DNA of 64,000 bases from Hymenobacter sp. GOD-10R (GTDB lineage: Bacteria > Bacteroidota > Bacteroidia > Cytophagales > Hymenobacteraceae), in NCBI RefSeq assembly GCF_035609205.1, contig NZ_CP141184.1, forward strand, positions 3,190,501-3,254,500, given 5' to 3'. The position numbers and the translations under genes are program-made. The notes under the pieces were generated by a model. That model saw only the letters and a program-made list of their open reading frames with translations. It was not told the origin of the DNA and searched no databases. Of the stretch, positions 51,623 to 61,497 are shown one piece after another. Positions within the stretch are counted from its first letter, which is position 1. The number at the start of each line of letters is the position of its first letter.

Positions 51623-52840
51623 TTACGCCAAGGGCTTTGTGTGTACGCTCCAGGGTTGCTGAACGACCAGCCAGCGATAAAGCAAGTAAGCTGCCGTTCC
51701 GCAACCGGCAATAACGGCTGCCATAGGCACAGTAGTACCAGTGGCGAAGACACTAACCGTGATAGCAGCCACCGCTCCGCAGCTATACATGAGGGTGCCT
51801 AAGAGGGCAGAGGCACTACCAGCCTGCTGGGCATGCTGTTGCAACGCACCGGCTGTAGCATTGGGTGAAGTGAACCCCACGCTGCTGACGACCACAAATA
51901 AGGGTAAGGTGATGCCGTAAATACCTAGCCAGCCCGTGCTAGCTAACACGAGCAAGGTGAACCCGGCTAGCATATTGACGAGCGTCACTCCCCGCAGAAT
52001 CTGCTGGAAGGTGAAGCGTCGTAGTAAGCGGTTGTTCAGCTGCGAGGCGGCAATTAGGCCACTGGCATTTGCGCCGAACAGCAATCCGTACTGCTGGGCG
52101 GAGAGGCCAAATAGCTGCGTGAACACGAAAGATGACCCCGTGATATACGCAAACATAGAGGCCTGCACCATGCCAGCGGTGAGGGAGTAGCCTACAAACG
52201 CTCGGTCTTGCAACAGGCGTCCGTAGTTATGAAACGCCCGCCGGACTGCCTCGGGGTTGCGGCGTTCTGCTGGCAGGGTTTCAGGCAGCATGAGCAGAAT
52301 ACTTACCAGCGCTACGGCCGCCAAGCCCGCGAGCACCCAGAAAATCAGGCGCCAGTTGGCATGTGCCACAAAAAAGCTACCGACTGTAGGCGCCAGAATA
52401 GGAGCGACCCCCATGATCAACATCATGGTAGAAAACACGCGAGCCGCTTCGTTGCCTTCAAACTTGTCGCGGACGATGGCCCGGGCCAGCACCATGCCCG
52501 AGCAGCCCCCCACTGCTTGCAATAGGCGGAGCATAATCAAACTACTCACCGATGTAGCCCCGGCACAGCCAATAGCAGCCCCAGCATAGAGCATCATACC
52601 GGCCAGCAAATTCGGTTTGCGCCCCCATTGATCGGCTAGCGGACCATAGAGCAACTGCCCCAGCGCTAACCCGACGTTGTAGGCCGCTAGGGTGTACTGC
52701 ACTGCCGCGATATTCACCCCGAACTCCCGAGCAATGGCCGGAAACGCGGGCAGATACATATCGATGCTCATCGGGCCAAACGCCGTGAGCAGACCTAGCA
52801 GCACAATGAGCCCACGGTGGTCCGAGATAGATTTCGACAT
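51623..52840 (-). CDS. Bcr/CflA-type multidrug MFS exporter
   Basis: About 405 residues from ATG 52840 with twelve hydrophobic helices. The start region L-L-G-L-L-T-A-F-G-P-M-S-I-D-M-Y-L-P-A-F-P is characteristic of the Bcr/CflA subfamily, and G-P-L-A-D-Q-W-G-R-K-P is MFS motif A. An R-A-I-V-R-D segment follows on helix 4. It would expel drugs or metabolites by proton antiport. A 26-base inverted repeat about 100 bases upstream may be an operator. Confidence 0.93.
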   Translation of the reverse strand: MSKSISDHRGLIVLLGLLTAFGPMSIDMYLPAFPAIAREFGVNIAAVQYTLAAYNVGLALGQLLYGPLADQWGRKPNLLAGMMLYAGAAIGCAGATSVSSLIMLRLLQAVGGCSGMVLARAIVRDKFEGNEAARVFSTMMLIMGVAPILAPTVGSFFVAHANWRLIFWVLAGLAAVALVSILLMLPETLPAERRNPEAVRRAFHNYGRLLQDRAFVGYSLTAGMVQASMFAYITGSSFVFTQLFGLSAQQYGLLFGANASGLIAASQLNNRLLRRFTFQQILRGVTLVNMLAGFTLLVLASTGWLGIYGITLPLFVVVSSVGFTSPNATAGALQQHAQQAGSASALLGTLMYSCGAVAAITVSVFATGTTVPMAAVIAGCGTAAYLLYRWLVVQQPWSVHTKPLA

Positions 52841-52941
52841 GAAAGGAAAAGTAGTTCCGTGGCCCTCGGCCACGGCTGACCTAGCTTGGTTTGCGGCGGC
52901 AAAAGTAGCGCTCTCGCGCTGCTGCTAATGGAAACAATTAC

Positions 52942-52967
52942 ATGTTTGATGGATACAAATCAAACAT
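52942..52967. promoter_or_regulatory. Inverted repeat upstream of the MFS exporter (possible operator)
   Basis: ATGTTTGAT (52942-52950) is the exact inverse of ATCAAACAT (52959-52967), with an 8-base centre. It lies in the roughly 340-base space between the divergent exporter and DUF3500 genes, in locally AT-rich DNA. A TACTTTTG on the minus strand (52900-52907) fits the Bacteroidota -7 box TAnnTTTG, between the repeat and the exporter start. Confidence 0.5.
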
Positions 52968-53181
52968 AAATAATACAGGTGCGCGTGTTGAAATTGGGCT
53001 GTTATCTTGGAAGATGGGCTCTTTTTAGGGCGACTATCGATTAGTTTGGGGAGTTCGTCTAACAGGATCCAGGAACGGCAGAGTTTGCCAAAAAGCAAGA
53101 GGCGTGAGGCGTTAGGTTTGTCCTTAGAAAGCTAGCTAGTACTGATATCTAGGCTAGTTCACCTCCCTCACTCATTCTTTT

Positions 53182-54567
53182 ATGCGTATTGCTTCTTGCT
53201 TTATCATCACGGCTGTCTTGGCCAGTATGCTGACGTTTACCGGGTGTCAGGACGATGATACAACCTCGACCCCATCGTCGGCAGTGGTGACGGCTCTGTC
53301 GTGTAGCTCGGCTACTTTTTCTACCACGGCCGTGAGCGGGGCTGCTTACTCGGGCACGGCTTCGGTGCCTTACACGGGAGGCAACGGCAGTACCTATACC
53401 GCCGCTAGTGCAATCAGCTCTACGGGTGTTACGGGGCTGAGCGCCACTTTGCAAGCAGGTATCCTAGCTAGCGGAGAGGGTAGTTTGGCCTTCGTGCTTA
53501 CCGGAACGCCCTCGGGCACGGGCACGGCTACCTTCCCGCTGAGCTTTGGTGGACAGAGTTGCAGCTTCGCCCTGACCGTTAACTCGACGGGCTCTACGAC
53601 CGACTGCTCGTCGGCCACCGGCCTAGCTCGCATTGTGTGTCTGGCGGAAACGTTTAAAGCTACCCTGACGGCCACGCAACTGGCGACGGTTCAGCTAGGC
53701 TATTCTAAGACGGATGCCGTGAAGTGGTCGAACTTGCCGCAAGCGTTGACCCAAAACAAGCGCGTGGGCATCAACTTTGGCTCGCTCAGCACCACGCAGT
53801 TAGCCGCCGCCAAAGCCCTGCTGACTGCTGTGCTGGCGCAAGGCACCACCAACGAGGGCTACGACGAGATGGAAGGTAACCTAGCTGCCGACGATTACCT
53901 GGCTGCTAATGGCGGGGGCACTACCTACGGCGCGGGCAACTACTACATGGCGTTCCTGGGCACACCGAGTACCACGGGGCTGTGGGAGCTACAGTTTGGC
54001 GGGCACCACTATACGTTTGCCAATACGTACAATGGCGGTAAAATCACGGGCGTAACTCCCTCGTTCCGCGCTGTGGAGCCCATGGCGGCCATTACGGTCA
54101 ATGGCCGCACCTATCAGCCGGTGGAGCAAGAGCGCCAAGCTTTTGCGGCCATACTGGCTGGCCTGAGTACTACCGAGCAAACCACCGCAAAGCTGTCGTC
54201 TACATTTACCGACATCCTGCTAGGTCCTGGCGTTGATGGGCAATTTCCGACGACCAAGCAAGGACTGAAAGTAGGTAACATGAGCACCGCCGAAAAGGCC
54301 CTCGTGCTGAATGCTATTAAACTATATACAAGCGACTTGGATAGCGAAACGGCTGCTACAGTGTTGGCTACCTACACCGCAGATCTAGATAACACCTACG
54401 TTGCGTACTCTGGCACGCTGACCATGACTCAACAGAACGACTACGTGCGGATTGATGGGCCTCATGTCTGGATTGAATACTCCACGCAGGGAGGTATTGT
54501 CGTTCGGGGTACTCCGCACCCGCACTCGGTGTGGCGCGACCGTACCGGCGACTACGGTGGCAACTAA
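53182..54567 (+). CDS. DUF3500 secreted lipoprotein
   Basis: A 461-residue protein. Lipobox F-T-G-C (Cys22). An Ig-like beta region (about 35-140, Ser/Thr/Gly-rich) precedes the DUF3500 domain (145-461). DUF3500 features include F-K-A-T-L-T, W-S-N-L-P, R-V-G-I-N-F-G-S-L, A-D-D-Y-L, Y-Y-M-A-F-L-G-T-P-S, W-E-L-Q-F-G-G-H-H-Y and a C-terminal R-I-D-G-P-H-V-W-I-E. This family is regularly paired with HupE-like proteins, as here: the next gene begins 17 bases downstream. Biochemical role unknown. The N-terminal Ig part is an addition. Confidence 0.88.
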   Translation: MRIASCFIITAVLASMLTFTGCQDDDTTSTPSSAVVTALSCSSATFSTTAVSGAAYSGTASVPYTGGNGSTYTAASAISSTGVTGLSATLQAGILASGEGSLAFVLTGTPSGTGTATFPLSFGGQSCSFALTVNSTGSTTDCSSATGLARIVCLAETFKATLTATQLATVQLGYSKTDAVKWSNLPQALTQNKRVGINFGSLSTTQLAAAKALLTAVLAQGTTNEGYDEMEGNLAADDYLAANGGGTTYGAGNYYMAFLGTPSTTGLWELQFGGHHYTFANTYNGGKITGVTPSFRAVEPMAAITVNGRTYQPVEQERQAFAAILAGLSTTEQTTAKLSSTFTDILLGPGVDGQFPTTKQGLKVGNMSTAEKALVLNAIKLYTSDLDSETAATVLATYTADLDNTYVAYSGTLTMTQQNDYVRIDGPHVWIEYSTQGGIVVRGTPHPHSVWRDRTGDYGGN

Positions 54568-54584
54568 CCTAATCTCCTTCTTCC

Positions 54585-55913
54585 GTGAAGTATCCGCTTT
54601 TCTTCAGCAGCCGTCCAAACGGGCGGCTGCTGGTTTTCTGCTTAACCCTGTTGGTTCTGGCGCTGCCTTTCGCCTCTAGGGCCCATCCTATGCCCACATC
54701 GATGGTGCTGCTCAACGTGCACGCCCAGCGCATCGATGCCGAGGTACAGATTCCGCTGAATGAATTACAGGCCGCTTTTGGGCACGCCGTCAACGATTCG
54801 TCGGCTGGCTTAGTGGCGCGACTCGGACCTAGCTTGCGCGCCTATCTATCCCAACACATCCATTCCCAAAGCCCTAACGGCCGGCCTTGGACCGTGACCG
54901 TCGGAGAACTGGCGGTGCACGAAACCCAAAACCCAATCAACGGTAAGTATGGCGAGCTAACGGCGCAGGTGAAATTCGTGCCGCCCACTGGCGAAGAGGT
55001 ACGGCAATTCGTGTTCAACTATGACGCCGTTCTGCACCAAGTCGTGACGCATAAGATCATGGTAGCGGTGCGCCAGGACTGGGCTCGTGGCCACGTCGCG
55101 GATACAGCCACGGCGCAAGTGGGAGTGATTGAGCTCGATATTCGCAACAACCAAATTCACCCGCTGGCAGTCAACCTGGAAGCGGGCAGCATCTGGACGG
55201 GTTTTCGGGCGATGGTGCAACTCGGTATTCAGCACATTGCGGAGGGTACCGACCATTTGCTGTTTTTGCTGGTGCTGTTGCTGCCCGCGCCGCTGCTGAT
55301 CGTTGGGGGACGCTGGAGCAAGTTTGGTGGCGTGCGTTACAGCTTGGGGCGCTTAATGCTGATTGTTACAGCCTTTACCCTAGGTCACTCGCTTACGCTG
55401 CTGCTGGGCGCGCTGGGCTGGGTGCGGCTCCCCAGCCAACCGGTTGAAGTGCTCATTGCCCTGTCCATTCTGGTGTCGGCGGCGCATGCGGCACGGCCGC
55501 TGTTTGCGGGTCGCGAAGCCTGGGTGGCTGCGGGCTTTGGCTTGGTGCACGGACTGGCGTTTGCTAGCACGTTGGCCAATCTGCACTTGGATACTGGCCC
55601 CATGGCGTTGAGTATCCTTGGCTTCAACCTAGGTATTGAGCTGATGCAGCTACTGGTCATTGCCCTCACGATTCCATGGCTACTGCTACTGAGTCGCACG
55701 CCAGCTTACCGCACGGTGCGGTTGGTCGGGGCCTCATGGGCGGTCGTGGCGGCGGTGGCCTGGGTGGCTGAGCGCCTCACTGGTCAAGGCAACACGTTGG
55801 CAAAAGGCGTGGAGCAGGTAGCCGTCTATGCGCCGTATGGGTTGGTCGTGCTTGCCATCTTAGCATTGCTGCTGACCTGGCGACAACACCAGACTCGCCA
55901 GGCGCCTTATTAA
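54585..55913 (+). CDS. HupE/UreJ_2 family membrane protein
   Basis: A 442-residue protein from GTG 54585 with a signal peptide ending R-A-H-P-M. The N-terminal half (about 35-205) is exported and beta-rich. The C-terminal half has the HupE/UreJ_2 pattern: L-G-I-Q-H-I-A-E-G-T-D-H-L-L-F, a V-T-A-F-T-L-G-H-S-L-T-L segment, G-L-V-H-G-L-A-F-A-S and F-N-L-G-I-E-L-M-Q, with six to seven helices and conserved His residues. HupE proteins move nickel or related metals. The DUF3500 gene just upstream suggests joint function. Confidence 0.88.
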   Translation: MKYPLFFSSRPNGRLLVFCLTLLVLALPFASRAHPMPTSMVLLNVHAQRIDAEVQIPLNELQAAFGHAVNDSSAGLVARLGPSLRAYLSQHIHSQSPNGRPWTVTVGELAVHETQNPINGKYGELTAQVKFVPPTGEEVRQFVFNYDAVLHQVVTHKIMVAVRQDWARGHVADTATAQVGVIELDIRNNQIHPLAVNLEAGSIWTGFRAMVQLGIQHIAEGTDHLLFLLVLLLPAPLLIVGGRWSKFGGVRYSLGRLMLIVTAFTLGHSLTLLLGALGWVRLPSQPVEVLIALSILVSAAHAARPLFAGREAWVAAGFGLVHGLAFASTLANLHLDTGPMALSILGFNLGIELMQLLVIALTIPWLLLLSRTPAYRTVRLVGASWAVVAAVAWVAERLTGQGNTLAKGVEQVAVYAPYGLVVLAILALLLTWRQHQTRQAPY

Positions 55914-55943
55914 GGCAAAAGATAAAGGCAGGTAAGTAGCCGC

Positions 55944-56822
55944 TCAACTCGCTGGCTGTTTTTCCCGGAATTCGGTGGGCGACATGCCCGTATGCTTCCG
56001 GAAGAACTTGGCGAAATAGTTAGGATACTCAAAGTGAAGCAGGTACGCAATTTCGGACACCGAATAGGTGGTGTGCAGCAAGTAGTTGCGGGCTTCATCG
56101 AGAATATGCTCCTGCACAAGCTGGCTGGCCGATTTGCCGGCCACCTCCTGGCAAATACGGGTCAGATGCACGGGGGTAATAGCTAGCTCATCGGCTAACT
56201 GGGCGATGCTGTGGGTAGTGCCCACCTGCCGGACCCGCTGCTGGAACTTGCGGAAATAGTGCAGTGCGGCCGTGTTGGGCATCGCACCTAGGGCCTCGGT
56301 GTGCTGCCAGATGCGGAATAGTACGAGAAACAGGCGTTGCAGGCAGATGTGCAGCATTAGCCGCTTTTCGGGCTGATTGTCAAACATTTCCTTGTCAATG
56401 ACGGCCAGTAACTCCCGTACTTGGTCGGGCGAGTAAGGCTCTGCAAACCGCGTCAGACACTGCACCGCCCCGAACATAGGGGCTAGGGCTGGCAGGGCGG
56501 GAAATAGCTTATCGACCAGCGCGTCGGACAGGGTCAGGATACGGCCGGTAGCATCAGGGCTGTACACAAAGCCGTGCAAGGCAGTCGGCGGAATCAGCAG
56601 CACGACCGGGGCCGTGAAGTCGCGCTGCTGCGTGGCATCCTGAAAGGTGACGCGGCCCGTCTCGATGAAAAACACCTGGAATAGCCGGGCGTGCATGTGC
56701 GGCTGAATAACCCAATCGAAGCTCCGGCTGCGGGTTTCTAGCAGCTCGGAGAAGAGGTACTCCGCATCGGAGCGGGCATCGGCTTGCCCGTAAAGCCCAT
56801 CAAATTGAGTGATACGCTGCAC
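55944..56822 (-). CDS. AraC-family transcriptional regulator
   Basis: A 292-residue protein from GTG 56822. The N-terminal cupin-like part has H-M-H-A-R-L-F-Q-V-F-F-I-E-T-G-R-V, a PobA-like ligand pocket. The C-terminal HTH_18 domain contains S-I-A-Q-L-A-D-E-L-A-I-T-P-V-H-L-T-R-I-C-Q and Y-S-V-S-E-I-A-Y-L-L-H-F-E-Y-P-N-Y-F-A-K-F-F-R-K. It is divergent from copA, 195 bases away, and is convergent with the HupE gene, so it may control the copper genes. Confidence 0.9.
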   Translation of the reverse strand: MQRITQFDGLYGQADARSDAEYLFSELLETRSRSFDWVIQPHMHARLFQVFFIETGRVTFQDATQQRDFTAPVVLLIPPTALHGFVYSPDATGRILTLSDALVDKLFPALPALAPMFGAVQCLTRFAEPYSPDQVRELLAVIDKEMFDNQPEKRLMLHICLQRLFLVLFRIWQHTEALGAMPNTAALHYFRKFQQRVRQVGTTHSIAQLADELAITPVHLTRICQEVAGKSASQLVQEHILDEARNYLLHTTYSVSEIAYLLHFEYPNYFAKFFRKHTGMSPTEFREKQPAS

Positions 56823-57017
56823 AAAGAATGGTTTAGGGAGCTACAGTAAACAGGGCTAAAGTTGGCCTTTATTTTCGGGCAGCGATGAGTCAAATTATAC
56901 AAGTTATCGGAAAGATTCCGTACCAACTTCGGCGCTTTGCGGTCGTTCCTTTGTTGTATAGCTAGGTCGCATTTTGCAGTTCAAGATGCGGCCTCCTGTG
57001 CTACAGCGAATACTAGT
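56823..57017. promoter_or_regulatory. Divergent promoter region of araC-type regulator and copA
   Basis: The 195 bases hold the promoters of both genes. TTTG motifs occur at about 56937 and 56951, but I could not assign a full -33/-7 pair. A copper- or AraC-operator may be present but none stands out by eye. Confidence 0.35.
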
Positions 57018-59282
57018 ATGGAAGCCCCTCTTAAAACCGAAACCCTTGATATCGAAGGAATGACCTGCGCCTCCTGCGCCTCCTTCGTCGAAAAATCACT
57101 GAGCCGCACCCCCGGCGTGCAGCGCGCCATCGTCAACTTTGCCACCGAAAAAGCCACCATCGACTACTCGCCCGCGGAAGCTAGCCCGGCGACCCTGAAA
57201 GAGGCCGTGGTGAAGGCCGGCTACGGGGTAGTAGAGCGCGCCCCTGATACCAGCGCCGCCGAGCGTAACGCCGAAATTGACCGGCAAAAGGCGGCAGCCT
57301 ACCAAAAGCTCAAGCGCCGTTTTTGGGTGGCCACGAGCCTTGCCGTTCTGATTATGCCCCTAAGCATGCTCATGCTGTGGCCCGCCCTGATGCAGCACGT
57401 GAACATGCAGTGGCTCAATTACTTGTTGTTGGTACTGACCCTGCCCGTGCTTTTCTACAGCGGCCGCGAGTTTTACGCCTCCGCCTGGAACGGCTTCCGG
57501 CACCGCGCCGCCAACATGGATACGCTTATTGCCGTGGGCACCGGTGCGGCGTTTTTGTACAGCTTGGCGGCTACCCTAGTCCCCGGCTTTTTCACCAGTC
57601 GGGGCCTCATGCCCGAGGTGTATTATGATACCACCGTCACCATTATTGCCCTGATTCTGCTGGGAAAGGTGCTGGAGATGCGCGCCAAAACGCAGACTTC
57701 GGCCGCCATTCGGGCGCTCATGGGCTTGCAAGCCAAAACCGCGCGCGTGGTGCGTCCTGGCGGGCTGGAGGTTGACGTGCCCATCGAGCAAGTGCAGCTC
57801 GGCGATGTAGTCGTGGTGCGCCCAGGGGAGAAGGTCGCCACCGACGGCATCGTCCAGGAAGGGCACTCCGCCGTCGACGAAGCCATGCTGACGGGCGAAA
57901 GCCTGCCCGTGGAGAAAAAAGCCGGCGACCCGGTCTTTGGCGCCACCTTGAACAAAACGGGCTCTTTCCGCTTCAACGTGACGAAAGTGGGCGCCGACAC
58001 CATGCTCGCGCAGATTGTGAAGCTGGTAGAAGACGCCCAAGGCAGCCGTGCTCCCATTCAGCGCTTAGCCGACAAGGTTAGCGCCATCTTCGTGCCCACG
58101 GTGGTGGTCATCGCCATTCTTACGTTTGTGCTATGGTTTGATCTGGCGCCGGTGGAGGCCCGCTTACCGCTGGCACTCGTCAACTTCGTGGCCGTGCTGA
58201 TCATTGCCTGCCCGTGCGCGCTGGGCCTAGCTACGCCCACGGCCATCATGGTGAGCACGGGCAAGGGCGCCGAACACGGCGTGCTAATTCGCAACGCGGA
58301 AGCCCTGGAAAAAGCCTATAAGGTGAATACGGTGCTGCTCGATAAGACTGGGACCATCACCCGCGGTGAGCCAGCCGTGACCGATGTGGTGGCGCCGGGC
58401 CAAGATGAGCGCCAGTTGCTACAGTGGCTAGCCGCCGTGGAGCGGCAGTCGGAGCACCCGTTGGCCGAAGCTGTGGTGCGCCACGCCGATGCCCTAGGGC
58501 TAGCTCCCGTTGTGGCCACCAGCTTTCGGGCCGTGGAGGGCAAAGGCGCGGCCGCAACAGTGCAAGGGCAGGCCGTGCTCGTCGGAAACCGCCGTCTGCT
58601 AGCAGATGAAGGCATTACTCTCGCCCCGGCGCTTACGGCGCACGCTGACCAGCTGCTCGCCCAGGCCAAGACTGTACTGTACGTAGCCGTAGCTGGCAAA
58701 GCCGTCGGGCTGATCGGGGTGGCCGATACGGTGCGCGATACCTCTGCGGCCGCCATCAAACAACTGCAAAACCTAGGTATTGAGGTAGTGATGATGACCG
58801 GCGACAATCCGCAGACGGCGGCGCAAGTGGCTCAGCAAGTAGGCATCACGCGCTACTTTGCTGAGGTGTTGCCGCAGGATAAAGCCAGTAAGGTGAAGGA
58901 GTTGCAAGCCGAAGGCCGTACCGTGGCGATGGTCGGCGATGGAATCAACGACGCCCCGGCGCTGGCCCAGGCAGATGTGGGGCTGGCCATTGGTGCCGGC
59001 ACCGACGTGGCCATGGAAGCGGCCGGCATCACGCTCATGCGTTCCGACCTAGGGGGCGTGGTCACGGCCATTGCGCTTTCCCGCCAAACCATTCGCACCA
59101 TCAAGCAGAACCTGTTTTTTGCCTTTATCTATAATACACTGGGCATTCCGGTAGCAGCTGGACTGCTATACCCGCTGTTTGGCGTGCTGCTTTCGCCCAT
59201 GCTCGCGGCCGGGGCTATGGCCCTGAGCTCCGTATCGGTGCTGACCAACTCATTGCGGTTGCGCGCTTTCTCTCCCCGTTAA
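57018..59282 (+). CDS. copA: Copper-exporting P1B-type ATPase
   Basis: About 754 residues from ATG 57018. A single heavy-metal-associated domain is at the N-terminus (G-M-T-C-A-S-C, Cys17/Cys20). Eight hydrophobic helices, the actuator motif T-G-E-S (292-295), the metal site C-P-C (398-400), the phosphorylation motif D-K-T-G-T (Asp442), the S-E-H-P-L motif and [10 protein letters not shown] complete the pump. C-P-C with an HMA indicates Cu(I) export. It forms a two-gene operon with the cupredoxin and faces an AraC regulator. Confidence 0.95.
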   Translation: MEAPLKTETLDIEGMTCASCASFVEKSLSRTPGVQRAIVNFATEKATIDYSPAEASPATLKEAVVKAGYGVVERAPDTSAAERNAEIDRQKAAAYQKLKRRFWVATSLAVLIMPLSMLMLWPALMQHVNMQWLNYLLLVLTLPVLFYSGREFYASAWNGFRHRAANMDTLIAVGTGAAFLYSLAATLVPGFFTSRGLMPEVYYDTTVTIIALILLGKVLEMRAKTQTSAAIRALMGLQAKTARVVRPGGLEVDVPIEQVQLGDVVVVRPGEKVATDGIVQEGHSAVDEAMLTGESLPVEKKAGDPVFGATLNKTGSFRFNVTKVGADTMLAQIVKLVEDAQGSRAPIQRLADKVSAIFVPTVVVIAILTFVLWFDLAPVEARLPLALVNFVAVLIIACPCALGLATPTAIMVSTGKGAEHGVLIRNAEALEKAYKVNTVLLDKTGTITRGEPAVTDVVAPGQDERQLLQWLAAVERQSEHPLAEAVVRHADALGLAPVVATSFRAVEGKGAAATVQGQAVLVGNRRLLADEGITLAPALTAHADQLLAQAKTVLYVAVAGKAVGLIGVADTVRDTSAAAIKQLQNLGIEVVMMTGDNPQTAAQVAQQVGITRYFAEVLPQDKASKVKELQAEGRTVAMVGDGINDAPALAQADVGLAIGAGTDVAMEAAGITLMRSDLGGVVTAIALSRQTIRTIKQNLFFAFIYNTLGIPVAAGLLYPLFGVLLSPMLAAGAMALSSVSVLTNSLRLRAFSPR

Positions 59283-59294
59283 TACCTGCTAGCT

Positions 59295-59672
59295 ATGGAT
59301 ACGACCGCAGTAATCGTGACGATAACCGGGCTGGCCTTGGCGGCCTTCGTCATTTGGTACTTCTTTTTCTCGGCGCGGCAAACGACCAGCGCGGTGTCTT
59401 CCTCGGGCGGGGTGCAGGAAGTCGCCATTACCGTGAAGGGCGGCTACTCGCCCGATGTGATTGAGGTGGAACGCGGCAAACCCGTGCAGCTAAGCTTCTA
59501 CCGCGCCGAAGAAAACAGCTGCTCAGAAGAGCTGCTATTTCCCGACTTCAACATCCGCCGGGACCTGCCAGCCTTCAAAACCACCCTGGTAGAGCTATTG
59601 CCGCAGCAAGTGGGCACGTTTGACTTCACCTGCGGCATGGGCATGCTGCGCGGAAGCCTGGTGGTCAAGTAA
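59295..59672 (+). CDS. Membrane-anchored cupredoxin-like protein
   Basis: A 125-residue protein with one N-terminal transmembrane helix (about 7-27) and an exported cupredoxin domain. I-T-V-K-G-G-Y-S-P-D-V-I-E-V-E-R-G-K-P-V is the usual opening; S-C-S-E-E-L-L-F-P-D-F and F-D-F-T-C-G-M-G-M-L carry the metal-ligand Cys/Met pattern. It starts 12 bases after copA and probably hands periplasmic copper to a partner. Confidence 0.88.
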   Translation: MDTTAVIVTITGLALAAFVIWYFFFSARQTTSAVSSSGGVQEVAITVKGGYSPDVIEVERGKPVQLSFYRAEENSCSEELLFPDFNIRRDLPAFKTTLVELLPQQVGTFDFTCGMGMLRGSLVVK

Positions 59673-59687
59673 ACGCCGCACGGCTGG

Positions 59688-59724
59688 CATACCGACCTAG
59701 GTTGCTCTATCCTAGGTTGGTATG
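59688..59724. terminator. Bidirectional hairpin terminator with CCTAGG in the stem
   Basis: CATACCGACCTAGG (59688-59701) pairs with CCTAGGTTGGTATG (59711-59724), 14 bp with one G-T wobble, loop of 9. It sits between the convergent cupredoxin and ABC-permease genes. Both arms end in CCTAGG. Confidence 0.75.
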
Positions 59725-59740
59725 TCAGGTCGATGCTTAT

Positions 59741-60865
59741 CTAGTACTTATATTGATAGCGGTATAAGAATACCCAAGCCGCCACGGCATTACCAATAAT
59801 AAGCAGCTCGGTAAAGCCAAACAGGTTTGTTAAGAGAAAGAAAATAAACAGGCCAAACACCAGCCGTAGGTAATACGTCATCTGTTGACCGAGCCAGTAA
59901 AGCAGGGCTCGAAATAATAAGGTGACACTTAGCAGCAACAAGGCCCCCAGTAGCCCCTGACTAGATTTCCCCACTACCAGAAACCAAACTAGCTCCGGCA
60001 GTACTAGTAAACTATACAAGGCCACCTGCTGACCATACACCTGCCACCGGCTATACGGAAAGTTGCGAGCGAAACGCAGGTAAAACAGCTCGAACTCACT
60101 GGCTTGGTAAATTAGAATCACATGGGCCACGGCCACGCATAAGCTGATTATCCCAAGTAGGCGCATGTCCGAGTGCGAATCTGGAAACACGCTAAAAATC
60201 AGTACAATGCTAACTAAGGACGCCAACTTAGTAACGGCATAGGCGACCCATTTCTTGCTGAATACCTCGTATAAGAATAGACTAAAGAGTGGCTTAGGCC
60301 AGCTTCTAAGCGCAGCTAGCCTATCTGCTTTGGGCGGTGCGACAACCGTGTTGTTATTGATCAACCGCGTGTAATGCGAGGCATTATATACCGTAAGAGC
60401 TAGCAAACAAATGGGTATGAGCAAAGGAATGAGCCAATACCCGAAAGCCATTCCAATGATCATGGCATATACGCCCAAGATGATAATGGGAATGGCTATA
60501 ACGAGTTGAACAATAGACCAAGTCTGTACTTGCCGCGTCCAACGTAATGCATTGCTGCTGTAAAATAAGAATTGCACATCTACTCTTTTTAACCTTCCGG
60601 CAACGTATTGCCGACTCTTCAAAGTATATAGCAAGAAGAGGCTAAAAAGAATTAGTACACCTAGGGGTTCACTAACTGTAGAGATAACTAGTTTTAACGC
60701 CGTCTGAATAAGTTGCTCCGGGGTTAGGTGCGTTTGATTCAGGACGTTTGTATAGAAGAAATTAATAAAAATTAGGACGAATAATGATAATAGTAGGCCT
60801 GTGTGCTCTCGGTAAAAACCATTGGCCACTACTTTAATTAATGCGCGGGTGAGAGGCTTTTTCAC
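59741..60865 (-). CDS. ABC transporter permease-like membrane protein
   Basis: A 374-residue protein with eight or more hydrophobic helices and basic loops (R-L-K-R-V, K-A-D-R-L). No standard ABC-2 motif is evident, but the ATPase gene upstream overlaps its ATG by 4 bases (60862-60865), the classic arrangement. It would form an exporter with that ATPase. The substrate is unknown. GC content is clearly lower than in neighbouring genes. Confidence 0.75.
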   Translation of the reverse strand: MKKPLTRALIKVVANGFYREHTGLLLSLFVLIFINFFYTNVLNQTHLTPEQLIQTALKLVISTVSEPLGVLILFSLFLLYTLKSRQYVAGRLKRVDVQFLFYSSNALRWTRQVQTWSIVQLVIAIPIIILGVYAMIIGMAFGYWLIPLLIPICLLALTVYNASHYTRLINNNTVVAPPKADRLAALRSWPKPLFSLFLYEVFSKKWVAYAVTKLASLVSIVLIFSVFPDSHSDMRLLGIISLCVAVAHVILIYQASEFELFYLRFARNFPYSRWQVYGQQVALYSLLVLPELVWFLVVGKSSQGLLGALLLLSVTLLFRALLYWLGQQMTYYLRLVFGLFIFFLLTNLFGFTELLIIGNAVAAWVFLYRYQYKY

Positions 60866-61497
60866 GAGCTATGCCGTATCGTGGTATGCTCCACTACTAT
60901 TTCCCGCACGTTCGGCAGTATTTCGCCCTCAAATGCTTGGTGTGAGGATAATAAAAACATCGTCCCGTGCTGCTGGTGTTGGCTAGCTATCCAGGAATAC
61001 AGGATAGGAAGGGACTCGATATCGAGGGTCGTCAGCGGCTCATCTAGCAGAATACAGGCGGGCCGCCCCATAAACGCCAGAACCAGAGAAAGTTTCTTAA
61101 GCATACCACTTGAGTACGTGCTGACCGGGTCGTTTACGTAGGAAGTCATATGCATACTTTCCACGTAAGAAATTTCCTGCTGAGGCGGAGCGTTTTTGGC
61201 GGATTTAAATAACTGGATGAGTTCGAGTCCAGTTAGAAATTCGGGAAATATAGGTTCTGCTTCCGCAAAATTTACCGCGCTACGATAGGTGACCGACTGC
61301 TTTTTAATATTTAGTTGCTTGTTTAAAATAATAGTGCCCTCATAGGGAGTTAAGCCGGCTATTGTTTTCAGCAGCGTACTCTTGCCCGACCCATTAATAC
61401 CTCGAACCCAGTAAATACCTGGGATACTTGTGAAATCATCTATTTGAAGAATTATGTGATGGTTGTATGATTTTTTGAAATTATTGATTTGTAGCAT
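60862..61497 (-). CDS. ABC transporter ATP-binding protein
   Basis: A 211-residue ATPase. Walker A G-I-N-G-S-G-K-S-T (about residues 33-41), Q-loop near 80, signature Y-S-S-G-M-L-K-K-L-S-L, Walker B A-C-I-L-L-D-E-P-L-T-T-L-D and H-loop L-L-S-S-H-Q are all present. S-S-G-M in place of L-S-G-G-Q is normal for small exporter ATPases of the ABC-2 group. ATG 61497 is clear. It is coupled to the permease gene. Confidence 0.92.
   Translation of the reverse strand: MLQINNFKKSYNHHIILQIDDFTSIPGIYWVRGINGSGKSTLLKTIAGLTPYEGTIILNKQLNIKKQSVTYRSAVNFAEAEPIFPEFLTGLELIQLFKSAKNAPPQQEISYVESMHMTSYVNDPVSTYSSGMLKKLSLVLAFMGRPACILLDEPLTTLDIESLPILYSWIASQHQQHGTMFLLSSHQAFEGEILPNVREIVVEHTTIRHSS

Noticed and set aside
52900..52934. 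Complete Bacteroidota promoter for the MFS exporter
   Set aside because: TACTTTTG fits the -7 box, but no TTTG lies at the required 19-21 base spacing, so only the -7-like box is noted.
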